Assembly: GCA_903927185.1 (NCBI GenBank)
Contig: CAIYLW010000003.1
Span: forward strand, 62,001-126,000
Length of the DNA stretch: 64,000 nt
Origin: an uncultured Bacteroidota bacterium
GTDB lineage: Bacteria > Bacteroidota > Bacteroidia > Chitinophagales > Chitinophagaceae
Direction: 5' to 3'
The notes beneath the pieces are model-generated. The model made no database searches and was not told the origin of the DNA. It saw nothing but the letters and a program-made list of their open reading frames with translations. Numbering within the stretch: position 1 is the stretch's first letter; every line of letters begins with the position of its first letter. A program made the position numbers and the translations under genes. Of this stretch, positions 45,274 to 56,100 are shown piece after piece.

Positions 45274-47220
45274 GTGTACCAATATCAATTGCATCAACAA
45301 ATATCTTTTCCCATTTTAAAACATAAAATAGATGTTGCAGGAAAGGATAATCTTTTTTATAGCAGATTCCTGGCCAACTCTAGTGAAATTTCTGACTTAT
45401 ATTATTCTTTATATAAAAATCATCCAAAAGGTTCCGAAGCATTTACAGAACTTTTAGAAACAATTACGAGTGCATACGCCTTACGTTCTGAAGCACTGAA
45501 ACAAAAAGATGAAGAGAAAGAAGAAATGGAAAATTGGTTTTTAACAAACCAATTAGCAGGTATGAGTTTATATGTAGATCGTTTTTGTGGAGATTTAAAA
45601 TCACTCAATTCAAAATTAGATTATTTTAAAAAGCTTGGTGTAAACTTTCTGCACTTAATGCCTTTATTTGAAAGCCCGGAGGGTGAAAGTGATGGTGGAT
45701 ATGCTGTTTCTAATTTCAGAAAAGTAGATCCTCGATTTGGAAACTTAGCAGATTTGCAATCTGTGCAAGAAAAGATGAGTTTGGAAGGCATGTTTTTGAT
45801 GTTTGATATCGTTTTAAATCACACATCATTCCGACATGAATGGGCTGAAAGAGCTAAGAAGGGAGAAAAAAAATATCAGGATTTTTTCTACATGTATGAT
45901 GATCGAAGTTTGCCTAACTGGTTCGATGAAACCATGCCGGAAATATTTCCAGAAACTGCCCCGGGCAGTTTCACTTATGTGCCAGAATGCAATAAATGGG
46001 TAATGAGTGTTTTTCACAATTATCAGTGGGACCTCAACTATTCAAACCCTGATGTATTTGTTACCATGATAGATACCATTTTCTTTTATGCAAATTTAGG
46101 AGTAGATATTTTGCGTATCGACGCCCCTGCATTTATTTGGAAACAATTGGGCACCAGCTGTCAGAATTTGCCCGAAGCGCATACTCTTTTAAGACTGATC
46201 AAACAGTGCGTGCAAGTAGCTGCTCCAGGTGTGGCTTTATTAGGGGAAGCTATTGTTGCGCCTAAAGAGATCATGAAATATTTTGGCACTGATCGATATT
46301 TAGCCAAAGAATGCGACTTTGCCTATAACGCTACTCAAATGGCTTTGCAATGGGATGCTTTGGCTACAGGCGATACAAGGGTTATGTTAGCTGCACAACA
46401 AGAGATTCTCCAAAAACCATATGGTTGCTCTTGGATTACTTATACAAGATGTCATGACGATATCGGATTGGGCTATGATGACAGCATGATTGCTGCTGCA
46501 GGTTTTAATGCATACGATCATCGCAGATATTTAAAAGAATATTATTCAGGCGCACTTCAAAATTCGCCTGCATCAGGTGCTTTATTTTCAGTAAATCCAA
46601 AAACACAAGATGCCAGAATCAGTGGCTCATTAGCATCACTCTGTGGTTTAGAAAAAGCAATCCGAAAAAATGATCTAGCCCAAATTGAAATTTCCATACA
46701 GAAAATCAGTTTGATGCAAGCGCAAAGTTTTTTTATTGGTGGATTACCCATTATTTTTTATGGCGATGAGCTAGGCTATACTAATGACTATTCCTACTTA
46801 AGCGACCCTGGGAAGAGTTATGATAACAGATGGATGCATCGGCCCATGATTGATTGGGAGAAAGAAAAAAAAATAGATAGCCCCGAAACAGTTGAGTCAA
46901 AAGTATTTAATGTAACAAAAAGAATGATTGAAATACGAAAAAAAATAATTGCTTTTGGTGATTATAAAAACCTTACATGGCTTACTCCTTATAATATTCA
47001 CGTAGCTGGATTTATTCGTTCTTTTGGAGAACAGAAAATTTATTGTTTATTTAATTATAGCGATAAAGCTTCCTATATTACATGGTATGCCTTTAAAAAT
47101 CATGGAGCGAAATCAAATAAGCTGTATGATCATTGGACAGGAATTACTCATACCGTGGGAGGTGATCATGAATATTTGATTATTCCACCTTATGGGTTTT
47201 CTATAATGGAAGTAGTTTAA
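45274..47220 (+). CDS. Amylosucrase (GH13)
   Basis: The 648-residue cytoplasmic GH13 enzyme starts at a GTG just after the fructokinase stop. Amylosucrase polymerises the glucose of sucrose into alpha-1,4-glucan and frees fructose. The nucleophile Asp283 (DILRIDAPAF), acid Glu325 (LLGEAIVAP) and Asp395 (TRCHDDIGLG) have the same 42-residue Asp-Glu spacing that I recall for Neisseria amylosucrase (286/328). The N-terminal helical domain is also present. Sucrose hydrolysis is the main alternative. There is no signal peptide. Confidence 0.9.
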   Translation: MYQYQLHQQISFPILKHKIDVAGKDNLFYSRFLANSSEISDLYYSLYKNHPKGSEAFTELLETITSAYALRSEALKQKDEEKEEMENWFLTNQLAGMSLYVDRFCGDLKSLNSKLDYFKKLGVNFLHLMPLFESPEGESDGGYAVSNFRKVDPRFGNLADLQSVQEKMSLEGMFLMFDIVLNHTSFRHEWAERAKKGEKKYQDFFYMYDDRSLPNWFDETMPEIFPETAPGSFTYVPECNKWVMSVFHNYQWDLNYSNPDVFVTMIDTIFFYANLGVDILRIDAPAFIWKQLGTSCQNLPEAHTLLRLIKQCVQVAAPGVALLGEAIVAPKEIMKYFGTDRYLAKECDFAYNATQMALQWDALATGDTRVMLAAQQEILQKPYGCSWITYTRCHDDIGLGYDDSMIAAAGFNAYDHRRYLKEYYSGALQNSPASGALFSVNPKTQDARISGSLASLCGLEKAIRKNDLAQIEISIQKISLMQAQSFFIGGLPIIFYGDELGYTNDYSYLSDPGKSYDNRWMHRPMIDWEKEKKIDSPETVESKVFNVTKRMIEIRKKIIAFGDYKNLTWLTPYNIHVAGFIRSFGEQKIYCLFNYSDKASYITWYAFKNHGAKSNKLYDHWTGITHTVGGDHEYLIIPPYGFSIMEVV

Positions 47221-47238
47221 TAATTTGTATTTTTTGAT

Positions 47239-47775
47239 ATGATAAAATCAATTTTATTATGCTGTTTTCTAATTTGTATTCATTCAACTTATGCTCAGGA
47301 TAGTATTCTAGTTACTGGAAGTAAGATTTCTAAAAGTGAAGCAAAAGATTTTCTTGCGCATCATAATAAAGTAAGGAGGGATGTGGGTATACAACCTTTG
47401 ATTTGGAGTACCAAATTATCAGCTTATGCGCAAGAATGGGCCAATCATTTAGCGAATGATAATAATTGTAATATGGCTCATCGAAAAGCTCCAGGGCAAG
47501 ATGGAAGAACTTATGGTGAAAATATATTCTGGGGAAGTTCAGCTTCGGAATTTAAACCTATTGATGCATCTGAGGATTGGTACAGCGAGATCAAACTTTA
47601 TAAATATCGTGAGCTCACAGAAAAGAATTGGGATGCTACTGGGCATTATACTCAAATGATCTGGAAGAATACTAAGGAAATAGGTGTTGGCATTTCTATT
47701 TGTAGAAATGGTGCATTAATAGTTGTTGCAAACTATTATCCTGCTGGAAACTATCTCTATCAATTCCCCTACTAA
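47239..47775 (+). CDS. Secreted CAP-domain (SCP/PR-1) protein
   Basis: The 178-residue protein has a signal peptide (residues ~1-19, ending TYAQ). The CAP domain carries FLAHHNKVRRDVGIQPL, MAHRKAPGQDGRTYGENIFWGS (His and Glu of the cavity) and TGHYTQMIWKNTKEIGVGI with the second His, then VVANYYPAGNY. The biochemical role of bacterial CAP proteins is largely unknown. It lies 18 bp after the amylosucrase gene but is probably unrelated in function. Confidence 0.92.
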   Translation: MIKSILLCCFLICIHSTYAQDSILVTGSKISKSEAKDFLAHHNKVRRDVGIQPLIWSTKLSAYAQEWANHLANDNNCNMAHRKAPGQDGRTYGENIFWGSSASEFKPIDASEDWYSEIKLYKYRELTEKNWDATGHYTQMIWKNTKEIGVGISICRNGALIVVANYYPAGNYLYQFPY

Positions 47776-47787
47776 TTTATAAAATGC

Positions 47788-47815
47788 AAAAAGACCTCCA
47801 GCTGAAGGTCTTTTT
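47788..47815. terminator. Bidirectional terminator
   Basis: AAAAAGACCT (47788-47797) pairs with AGGTCTTTTT (47806-47815) around an 8-nt loop. It lies between the convergent CAP and outer-membrane genes. Confidence 0.8.
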
Positions 47816-47832
47816 ACATTTCAAACAAAGAA

Positions 47833-48924
47833 TTAGAAACGAATACTGAATCCGATATTAACTGAATAATCAGCGAATGCAGCATCACCTTGACTATATA
47901 CTCCTGTTAAATCAGTTTTAATTTTATCTGGAACACTTTGTGTACGATTACGCATTACTGCTATTGGCAAATAGGCATAAACATTACATCTATTCATTGT
48001 GTATGTAATTCCGGGTTCTAAAGTTAATACTTGCCCTGGTCTGCGGAAACCTTCGCTACCGCCAATCAAATCATGAACCGGGATACATTCAAACCTGGCT
48101 CCCCCTGAAAAAGTAAATTTATTTATTTGATAATTGGCACCAGCTCTTATTAGATATTGATCAGGAACACTCATTACATCACTTGTATAAGAAATAGTTG
48201 CAGCAGAAGGAGTACCACCTCTTTGTGTTGATACACCATTTTGTTCTCTTGGATTTAATAGATAATAAAAGTTTCCATACAAATTGAGTTTATGATTTAT
48301 TGCATAGTAAGCATTTAATTCTGTGGTAAATCCTGTTCCACCATCACCTAATTGAATTGATTGATCAACAGGCCCTAACACAGTTGTAGCGGCTGTTCCT
48401 GCTGCAGTATAGAATCTATCTATGTATTTGTAATCTCCTGTTGCGAATTTAATTCCAAGCCCAGCTTGAATATTAAATTTCGAATGTGTTTCAGGATCTA
48501 ATAACCATGCATATCCAGCTACTCTAATATCACCTAAACCAAAAGAATGTGTTTCATGACGAGCTAAGCCACCATGCTCATATAGAGAGGATCTGGTGTT
48601 AGCTATAATTGGAACATATAGTGCAATGCTCCATGTTTTATTTAAAATTCTTGTGATACCATAATCCATACTAAATGTATGGTTAATAACTTCAGTTCCT
48701 AAAGCCTGACGTTGCTTCTGTTCTACGGTACCAACAAAATGTCGGAAGGATTTGAAATATCTTGTATTTGCAGAGAACAACCATTTTGAGGTATCTATAT
48801 TTTTCATATGATCCATCAAACTACAAGTGGCACCACCTGCACCTCTTATTGCTACGCAACCTTGCGCATTTACCGTTCGATTAACTAAAAGACATATTAT
48901 TAGTATAAGAAATATTTTTTTCAT
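47833..48924 (-). CDS. Predicted outer-membrane beta-barrel protein
   Basis: The 363-residue protein has a signal peptide (residues ~1-20, ending VNAQ). The mature start is rich in Cys/Gly (GCVAIRGAGGATCS). The rest alternates polar and hydrophobic residues and ends in an aromatic C-terminus (YSVNIGFSIRF), typical of barrels inserted by BamA. Its substrate is unknown. It follows the haloperoxidase-like gene by 38 bp and is probably co-transcribed with it. Confidence 0.75.
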   Translation of the reverse strand: MKKIFLILIICLLVNRTVNAQGCVAIRGAGGATCSLMDHMKNIDTSKWLFSANTRYFKSFRHFVGTVEQKQRQALGTEVINHTFSMDYGITRILNKTWSIALYVPIIANTRSSLYEHGGLARHETHSFGLGDIRVAGYAWLLDPETHSKFNIQAGLGIKFATGDYKYIDRFYTAAGTAATTVLGPVDQSIQLGDGGTGFTTELNAYYAINHKLNLYGNFYYLLNPREQNGVSTQRGGTPSAATISYTSDVMSVPDQYLIRAGANYQINKFTFSGGARFECIPVHDLIGGSEGFRRPGQVLTLEPGITYTMNRCNVYAYLPIAVMRNRTQSVPDKIKTDLTGVYSQGDAAFADYSVNIGFSIRF

Positions 48925-48962
48925 TTGTGGGAGTTTGTGATTTTTTTAAAATTTAAATTATT

Positions 48963-50288
48963 TTACTTTTTCATTTTTAGTCGATCGACAATTAATTCGC
49001 CTATTTTTCGACCATTTTTTGAACTTACCAAACAAGAATTATGAAAATGAACACCGCCGTAGAATCGAGCCCAGTTAAGCTCTTCAGCTGCAATTCGAAT
49101 TGATTGGAACGATCTGTTTTTGATTCCAAATTCCAACTCAGTAGAATCTGTAAAGGCAAAATGATCTCCAATTACGCTCGTTAGTGCTTCAGCAGCAGAT
49201 GCAGAAATTGTATTGTGTCCGCAAGTATATTCTGGAAATGCAGGTGTTTGCAAGTAAGGGCGCCAGTTAGGATCTAGATATTTGTTAATTACCGTTTCAG
49301 GTCGAATAGAATTGTATTTGTATTTGGTATACCAAGCATGTATAAATGCATCAAATAATGCTATACTAGTTTTGGCATACGCAGTTATCATGGTACCATA
49401 ATCAACCTTTGCTTTTTGTGAAACAATTCCAACAATGCTCATCCAATGTCCGGGTGGCGAAAACTTTTTGCTTCCAAACATTACATGACCAGTAACGTTC
49501 ATTTTAAATGGATTATCATCCCAAAAATCAGCGATATGTTTTTGTTCAGGGGTTAAACTATCTACTGCATTCTTAATTAAGGTTACCTCTTTATAATAAG
49601 CACTGTTTTTATCAGTAATATTAAAAGTTGGTGGAGCTGGCACTTCAAACATTTGAGCACTATCAATAACCATTGGCCGAATTTCACCCCAATGAGGCTC
49701 TGCTGCAGAAGCATACATAGGAGGTGTAGGAATCCATCTTCCAGGAATATCTTTAACTGTATATTTTTCAGCTCCTCTAGTTTCAAGATAATTATCTTTT
49801 TTGCTCCATTTAATAATACTAGATGAAATGCTATCTGCAAAAGTTTGGGAAGCTTTTTCAATATCAGAAGGCAGCCCTTTATCACGAGCCATTTTAAGTA
49901 TACTGTCTTTGTACAACTGCAAACTTCCCTCTGGAAAAGTAACCGATTCACCTACTTTTATATAGGCTAATAGGGAGGATAACTCAATATCTACATCCTT
50001 TGTTAAAGGTGCTAAAGAAATCTTACTTAATCCATTTAATTGACCTGCCAGTGATTGATAATGAGTTGGGTCGCCCGCTGCAATTACTTCATAAGCTGCA
50101 ATAGCGGCATAAGTGTAATTTCTTGCAGCAACCATTGGTGGAAAATTGTTTCCCATTACAACTGTATTCAATTCGTGTACAGTACCGGCAAATAAATCCG
50201 GATTGTGTAGATATGTTTTGTATTCAGTATTGGTTTTGCATGCAAATAATAATACAATAGCACAAATGCCTATAAAAAGCTTTTTCAT
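48963..50288 (-). CDS. Lipoprotein of the vanadium haloperoxidase/PAP2 fold
   Basis: The 441-residue protein has lipobox Cys17 (LLFAC), so it is anchored to a membrane. The vanadate/phosphate site is present: Lys322 and Arg329-Pro330 (TKYKYNSIRP), FPEYTCGHNTIS with His358, and Arg408 to His414 (ARFYGGVHFHNS). Cys356 replaces the usual Ser of SGH, and Ser/Asn replace the Asp after the last His. It may be a halogenating enzyme or an acid phosphatase; sequence cannot decide. Confidence 0.85.
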   Translation of the reverse strand: MKKLFIGICAIVLLFACKTNTEYKTYLHNPDLFAGTVHELNTVVMGNNFPPMVAARNYTYAAIAAYEVIAAGDPTHYQSLAGQLNGLSKISLAPLTKDVDIELSSLLAYIKVGESVTFPEGSLQLYKDSILKMARDKGLPSDIEKASQTFADSISSSIIKWSKKDNYLETRGAEKYTVKDIPGRWIPTPPMYASAAEPHWGEIRPMVIDSAQMFEVPAPPTFNITDKNSAYYKEVTLIKNAVDSLTPEQKHIADFWDDNPFKMNVTGHVMFGSKKFSPPGHWMSIVGIVSQKAKVDYGTMITAYAKTSIALFDAFIHAWYTKYKYNSIRPETVINKYLDPNWRPYLQTPAFPEYTCGHNTISASAAEALTSVIGDHFAFTDSTELEFGIKNRSFQSIRIAAEELNWARFYGGVHFHNSCLVSSKNGRKIGELIVDRLKMKK

Positions 50289-50387
50289 CTTAATTAAATT
50301 GTAATAATAGTAGGAACCCCTAAATACATTAACAAATGGCTTAAACCATATAGTTAATTAATTGTGTAATGTTGTTTATGATATTAA

Positions 50388-50424
50388 ACATAAAAATACC
50401 TGCATAGCTGCTATACTATGCAGG
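50388..50424 (-). terminator. Terminator after the 187-residue protein gene
   Basis: CCTGCATAG (50399-50407) pairs with CTATGCAGG (50416-50424) around an 8-nt loop. On the minus strand a T-rich stretch follows (50398-50388). It ends the VCBS-GH65-small protein transcript before the haloperoxidase gene. Confidence 0.75.
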
Positions 50425-50443
50425 CTGAATCTTGTTAATCATC

Positions 50444-51007
50444 TTAAGACTCAGCCTCTGGGGGTTGTTCCAAACATTCGAGATAGATCGATTTAAAACG
50501 ATGGTATACAGCGATTGCGGCTGTATTAGATATGAACCTTGACGAAGGGTTCATATCAATTAATTGTGTAGCAGTATAATCTTGTACAGAAAATTTAGTA
50601 GTATGATTATGATTACTTGTTGATTTTTTACTTGTACTATTCGACACAAGGTCATTAGCTAAACGGTAAAAATCATTCCTAGCATTTTCTAAACCAGTTT
50701 TTGCAAAGTTCGGAATACATAAGAGTTCTACCGAATCGTTATAAATTCTACGTTTTACGTATTTGTAATCAACTCCATTAATATTAATTTCTCCATTAAC
50801 CCTGTCGTAGGTTTCTGAGTTAGTATAATAAGGAAGATTTGCAGTAACTTTAAAACTAATCAGGTCTGATTCTTTGTAATTGTGATCATCCAAACTAGCT
50901 TCCAGTTGCAGATCTGCTTTGTTTTCCATATAATCTGTAAACAAATGATATCCACCCCAATTAAAGAGAAGTATAGCAAGCAGTAATATGGACACAATTC
51001 TTTTCAA
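50444..51007 (-). CDS. Membrane-anchored protein of unknown function
   Basis: The 187-residue protein has a single N-terminal hydrophobic segment (residues ~4-18, VSILLLAILLFNWGG), then a soluble part with YTNSETYDRVNGEININGVDYKYVKRR, in shorter runs a beta pattern, and a helix near residue 105. No family is recognised. The start is TTG 51007. It lies 22 bp after the GH65 gene in the same operon, with its own terminator. Confidence 0.6.
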   Translation of the reverse strand: MKRIVSILLLAILLFNWGGYHLFTDYMENKADLQLEASLDDHNYKESDLISFKVTANLPYYTNSETYDRVNGEININGVDYKYVKRRIYNDSVELLCIPNFAKTGLENARNDFYRLANDLVSNSTSKKSTSNHNHTTKFSVQDYTATQLIDMNPSSRFISNTAAIAVYHRFKSIYLECLEQPPEAES

Positions 51008-51029
51008 GTACGCTAAAGTAAGAAGAATT

Positions 51030-53069
51030 TTAATGAACCGAAAATATTTTCTTTTCTACGCCAACCCCAGTAATAGTCAAGCTCTTCCATTGTTTTGGTA
51101 ATGCCGATTTTATCTGAATGATCCCCTTAGGAGTTATTTCTAATCCGCCAAATCCCATTAAAACGCTTTGGATGATTCCACCTGCGCCAGTTGCAAAATA
51201 GGGATTTGTTCCACCTTTGGTTTCTGCAATCACCCTAAGTGGTGGATTAAGATTGGGAATATAAGCATCCTGAAAAAAATGAAACGCTTTTTCCCCATCA
51301 CCCAACCTGGAATAAAGAAGGGCAAATATGGCTTGGGTCATAGCAGGAGTTCCTTCATTGGGAATCCTTTTGGAATAATATTCAAGATCTTTCCTAATAC
51401 TATTAGTATCAGAAACTTCTTTCAGCGGATAGGATAACAAATTAACATCAGCCTGTTTAATTCCCTCTCCATGATAACTTGCATGCTCTTGGGTTACCCC
51501 ATTTTCCATTTTTAGAATTGGGATATTATTTGATACAACCATCCAATCGGGATCAACCGAAACACCTAAGATTTCTGCCGCCTTCGTGGCATATTGTAAA
51601 GCAGCTTTTGCAGAAGCATTGGTCCATGCATTATTATCTACATTCTCGGCCCATTCGTCTGCTGCTACCACGTCTTTGATATCGAATTTTCCAGGACCAT
51701 TTCTTTCTACTCTACTTGCCCAGAAATCAGCTACTTCTTTTAATACAGGCCAACCTTTTTGCTTTAGCCATTCTTTGTCTTGAGTTACACAGAAATAATT
51801 CCACGCCGCTATTCCCACACAGGCAGTAATATGATGTTCAAAAGGACCACTTAATGCCCAGACAGGTGTTTCTTCCACTCCCGTTGCCGCACTCTCCCAT
51901 GGAAACATTGCGCCTTTATAACCATGATTAAATGCATTTCTTTTTGCTGCTGTTAAACGTTGATATCTATACTCTACCAAACTTTTTGCCATTTCCGGAT
52001 GCAACACTAAAATTGATGGATACATCCACAATTCTGTATCCCAAAATACATGGCCATTATATCCTAAACCGCTTAATCCCATAGGAGACGGACTCATATC
52101 AGTACCTTCTCTTACAAATGAATATAAATGATACAACATACTATGAATGTCTTGTTGTGATTGATCATCACCTTCTATTTTTATATCGCTTTCCCAAAGC
52201 TTATCCCAGGCTCTATTATGAAATTCAATCAACCGATCCCTGCCTTCTAGTTTTGCAAAAATGGTCATTCTCTCTGCTTCATTTAAAGGATCATCATGCT
52301 GAGCAGATGTGATTGAACTTCCTGCTATAGAATAATGATAGGTTTCACCTGCTTTAATTTTTCTAGAGAATTTCATCAAATGCATATTGTTATCCCACAT
52401 TTCATGAATCACTCTGGGTTCTTGTCCGTGTGCCTCACTAAACAAAAAAGTATTGGAGGCACACATCAATAATTTACCTGTCGGACTCTTTGCTGATGAA
52501 GTTAACAAGCTGATCACCACATGAGGTCGATCAATTTCATTATAATAGTTCTGTACATCTTTTAAAGCATCAGGCGCTTCCATTACACTCGCACTTCCTA
52601 ATATGATATCTTTCTTTGCAGCTATAGTCACATCCATCAACACGGTGAAAGGTAATTGCCTAAGTGAATAATAAGTATAACTAATCGTTGCTTTATCGCT
52701 ATAATCAAATGAAGTGGTAAAGCTGGCATGATGCATGTCTAATGTTTGTTTCATACCACTCGCATCAGCTGCGCCAAGTCTTTTTCCATCAATGTCTATT
52801 TGCATATTCAACAGGTTAAAACTGCGCAGAAAATTACTAACCCTTCCTCTGCCATACTGATCGTATGCACCTGCAAGCACCACATCTTTAACTTTAAATG
52901 GTTCTGGTGATGAAACAATCCCGATCATTCCATTGGCTACTGTAATCCCATAATAATTAGAAGGGTCTATTTTGTCTGAGCTAATTTTCCAAGCATCTGG
53001 TTTTGCTTGTGCAAACAAAAAATTTGACGCAACAAAAAAGCAGAGAATTGCAAATGAAGTTTGTTTCAT
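51030..53069 (-). CDS. Secreted GH65 alpha-glucosidase (probable hydrolase)
   Basis: The 679-residue protein has a signal peptide (residues ~1-20, ending FLFAQ), an N-terminal beta-sandwich and an (alpha/alpha)6 barrel. Asp344 (FWDTE), Glu472 (AADEWAENVDNN) and Glu616 (RVIAETKGG) fit the substrate-binding Asp, acid and base of GH65 hydrolases. The spacing 128/144 matches what I recall for human PGGHG (301/430/574), and Glu472/Glu616 match the numbering I recall for Flavobacterium kojibiose hydrolase. Phosphorylases lack the base Glu. It lies 34 bp after a VCBS lipoprotein gene. Confidence 0.87.
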   Translation of the reverse strand: MKQTSFAILCFFVASNFLFAQAKPDAWKISSDKIDPSNYYGITVANGMIGIVSSPEPFKVKDVVLAGAYDQYGRGRVSNFLRSFNLLNMQIDIDGKRLGAADASGMKQTLDMHHASFTTSFDYSDKATISYTYYSLRQLPFTVLMDVTIAAKKDIILGSASVMEAPDALKDVQNYYNEIDRPHVVISLLTSSAKSPTGKLLMCASNTFLFSEAHGQEPRVIHEMWDNNMHLMKFSRKIKAGETYHYSIAGSSITSAQHDDPLNEAERMTIFAKLEGRDRLIEFHNRAWDKLWESDIKIEGDDQSQQDIHSMLYHLYSFVREGTDMSPSPMGLSGLGYNGHVFWDTELWMYPSILVLHPEMAKSLVEYRYQRLTAAKRNAFNHGYKGAMFPWESAATGVEETPVWALSGPFEHHITACVGIAAWNYFCVTQDKEWLKQKGWPVLKEVADFWASRVERNGPGKFDIKDVVAADEWAENVDNNAWTNASAKAALQYATKAAEILGVSVDPDWMVVSNNIPILKMENGVTQEHASYHGEGIKQADVNLLSYPLKEVSDTNSIRKDLEYYSKRIPNEGTPAMTQAIFALLYSRLGDGEKAFHFFQDAYIPNLNPPLRVIAETKGGTNPYFATGAGGIIQSVLMGFGGLEITPKGIIQIKSALPKQWKSLTITGVGVEKKIFSVH

Positions 53070-53103
53070 AAAGTGTATTTATATGGCGAAGACATTAATT
53101 AAA

Positions 53104-56100
53104 TTACTTATTTTTTTCAAATAAATATAGCTTTTCATTATTCATAGAAACAATTAAAGTTGTTTTTCCTTTGCCTGTTTTGACTATTGCCATATCGCGA
53201 GCCTCCCCATTTATAAATAACCCAGTTTCTTTCACCCCTGCATAAGTGAAATCCCCTTTCCCATTATTGATCAGGCTAGTTCCATATCCTGCATCTAACC
53301 TTCCAGTTTGCGGTTTTAAACCGTAAAAGTTTCCGCCCAAGAAAAGATCGTTTTTCCCATCTCCATTAATATCCATCACTTCAATTCCAAACATCGGTGT
53401 AATCTGCGCCATTACAGGTAATTCTTTAGCCGTAAAATTACCTTTGCCATCATTTAAAAATAAAGTACTGTGCGATTGTTCTACAGTTAAAACAGTAGCA
53501 GCTTCTAATTGCTCTTTAGCAAATAATTTTTCAATTGTTTTCCCGGCATAATCATCATAATGAAGTAAAGTCTTTTTCAAAGATGGAATTTGTTGTTCTA
53601 ATTCATCTTTTAAATAATAGGGATAGGCCTTCCCGTCTGTTTTAAAATAAACTGGGATACATTCAGATTGACCATTTTTATCAAAATCCGACACATATAA
53701 TTTAGCGGGATGATTTTGATCTGCTTTAATACTCGAATTCAAACCAAAATTCCCACCTACAATATCCAATTTCCCATCTCCATTTAAATCCGCAATTTTG
53801 ATACAATTCCACCAACCACTTGAATGCGGTATTTCTCCTGTTTTATGAAAAGTATTTTTTGAAAATTTAAAAAAGCTGATCGGCATCCAATCACCAGCAA
53901 CAATCAATTCCTTTTCACCATCACCATCTAAATCAGCCCATTGAGCATCGGTTACCATTCCTAACTTTTCTAAATCTGGTGCAATTTTATTGGTTACATC
54001 TGTAAAATTTCCTCCTCCATCATTTTGCAATAAAACACTAGAAGCAGGGAGCCCATAACTTCCAGGAATATTTCTTGCCCCAATAAAAATATCTGGTTTC
54101 CCATCTTTATTAAAATCAATCACCCGAACACAAGATGCATTAATACTGATAGCTGGCCATTTATTTTTGGAACTACTAAAATTTCCTTTACCATCATTAA
54201 TATATAATCTTGTAAAAAGATAGGGTGAACCTTCTTTTACTTCATTGCCTCCGGATGCAACAATAAGATCCATATCACCATCACCATCGGCATCAAAAAA
54301 TTCTGCCCCAATTGATTCAAAATAAGCATCCGCATTAAAGGCAATTTGTTTAGATTGTACGAAATGTCCATTTGCATTTTGTAAAAATAGTTTGCAGGTA
54401 TCCCCTTTTGCCCCACCCACAAAAAAGTCTTCCAGCCCATCACCATTTACATCAGCTACTGCTAATTTGGGTCCCTCAGTTGACAGTAATTTCGGCATTA
54501 ATCTTTCTACATTGAAGTCAACATATTCGTCTTCTTTTTGTTTGATATTACCACTAATTACTGTGGTAGTTATATCTTTATATAAATGCGAAGCTGCTTT
54601 AGGTATTGTTCTAGTTTCTTTAGCATCTTCCTGATTCAAAACTAATACAGTATCAGTCTTAATATTCCTGATAGTTTGCTGTTTTTGATCAGGCCATTGC
54701 AACACTAAACTATCTATTACTTTATGATCATTTAATCCAAATAACAATTCCGGATTAACACTGCTTTGAAATCCACGTGTTGGCATTTGCTCTAAAACTT
54801 GTTGCGAATTACCAGTATAAATTGTTGCCCTTGCTCCTAACCCAAAATTATTGGGCGATTTTCCCTTCAATTTTATTTTTAAAAAATGATGCTTTAATTT
54901 TTCAGTAGACAGATTCCGATATATAGAAGCTTCCTCATTTTGATTATTAATTACCAGATCAAGATCTCCATCGCCGTCTAAATCTGCATAAGCAGCACCA
55001 CTACTAAACCCAAGTTTTCCAAACCCAAGTTCTGCTGCCTGATTTTTGAAAATTAGATTTTTTTGATTTACAAATGCAAAATTTGCAATGGGAGTTGAGG
55101 GCATTTTTTTTAAAAAATCCATAAAATCGTACCCGCCCTGCATCACTTTCGACATAACTTCTTGGCTATTGAAATACGCCAGGAAATCTTGATTAGTTAA
55201 ATCTTTTAAAATGCCGTTACAAACAAACAAATCTTTGTTTCCATCATTATCAAAATCAAAACTCAAAACACCCCAACTCCAACCTGTTGCATCTACCCCA
55301 GCCAATTGTGCAATCTCACTAAAGGTTCCATCCTGATTATTTAATTGCAAAGTATTACCAGTAAACTGATGATGGAAATCAAGTTGATTTTTCGCATTTT
55401 GAACATCATATATATCAAACTTAATTGTTGTCTTTAATCTATAATCATTTTCAGGCAACATTTCCGATGTAAACAAATCTAAATAACCATCATTATTTAT
55501 ATCCGACAAATCAGTTCCCATAGCACCATTACTAATATGCCCCATCGAACTGGATATACTCTCTTTGAAGGTTCCATCGTGTTGATTGATATATAAATAA
55601 TCTCTTTCAAAGAAATCATTTGCTACATAAATATCTTCCCAACCATCGTTATTTACATCTCCAACAGTAACCCCTAAACCAAAAGCTATTTCAGGACTAT
55701 AAATTCCAGATGAAGCAGTTACATCAATAAACTTTCCTTGATCATTTCTATATAATCGATCGCCATTTATCGGATCTCTTACTTCCCGCGCATTTTTTTT
55801 ATAACCAAAATTATCTATTGACCGAGGACTATTGTTTATAATAAAACAATCCAGGTCGCCATCATGGTCATAATCAAAGAAAATAGCCTGGGTAGATGCA
55901 CCTTTATCATCTAATCCATACTCATGAGCTTGCTCCAGAAAAGTGCCATTTTTTTGATTAATATATAATTCATTGGAACGGTCATCCCCATTAATGATTC
56001 CTGCATTACAAACATAAATATCAAGCCAACCATCTCCATTAATATCTACCATAGTAACACCAGTATGCCACTTATGAGTACTCGATATTTTTGCAAGGGT

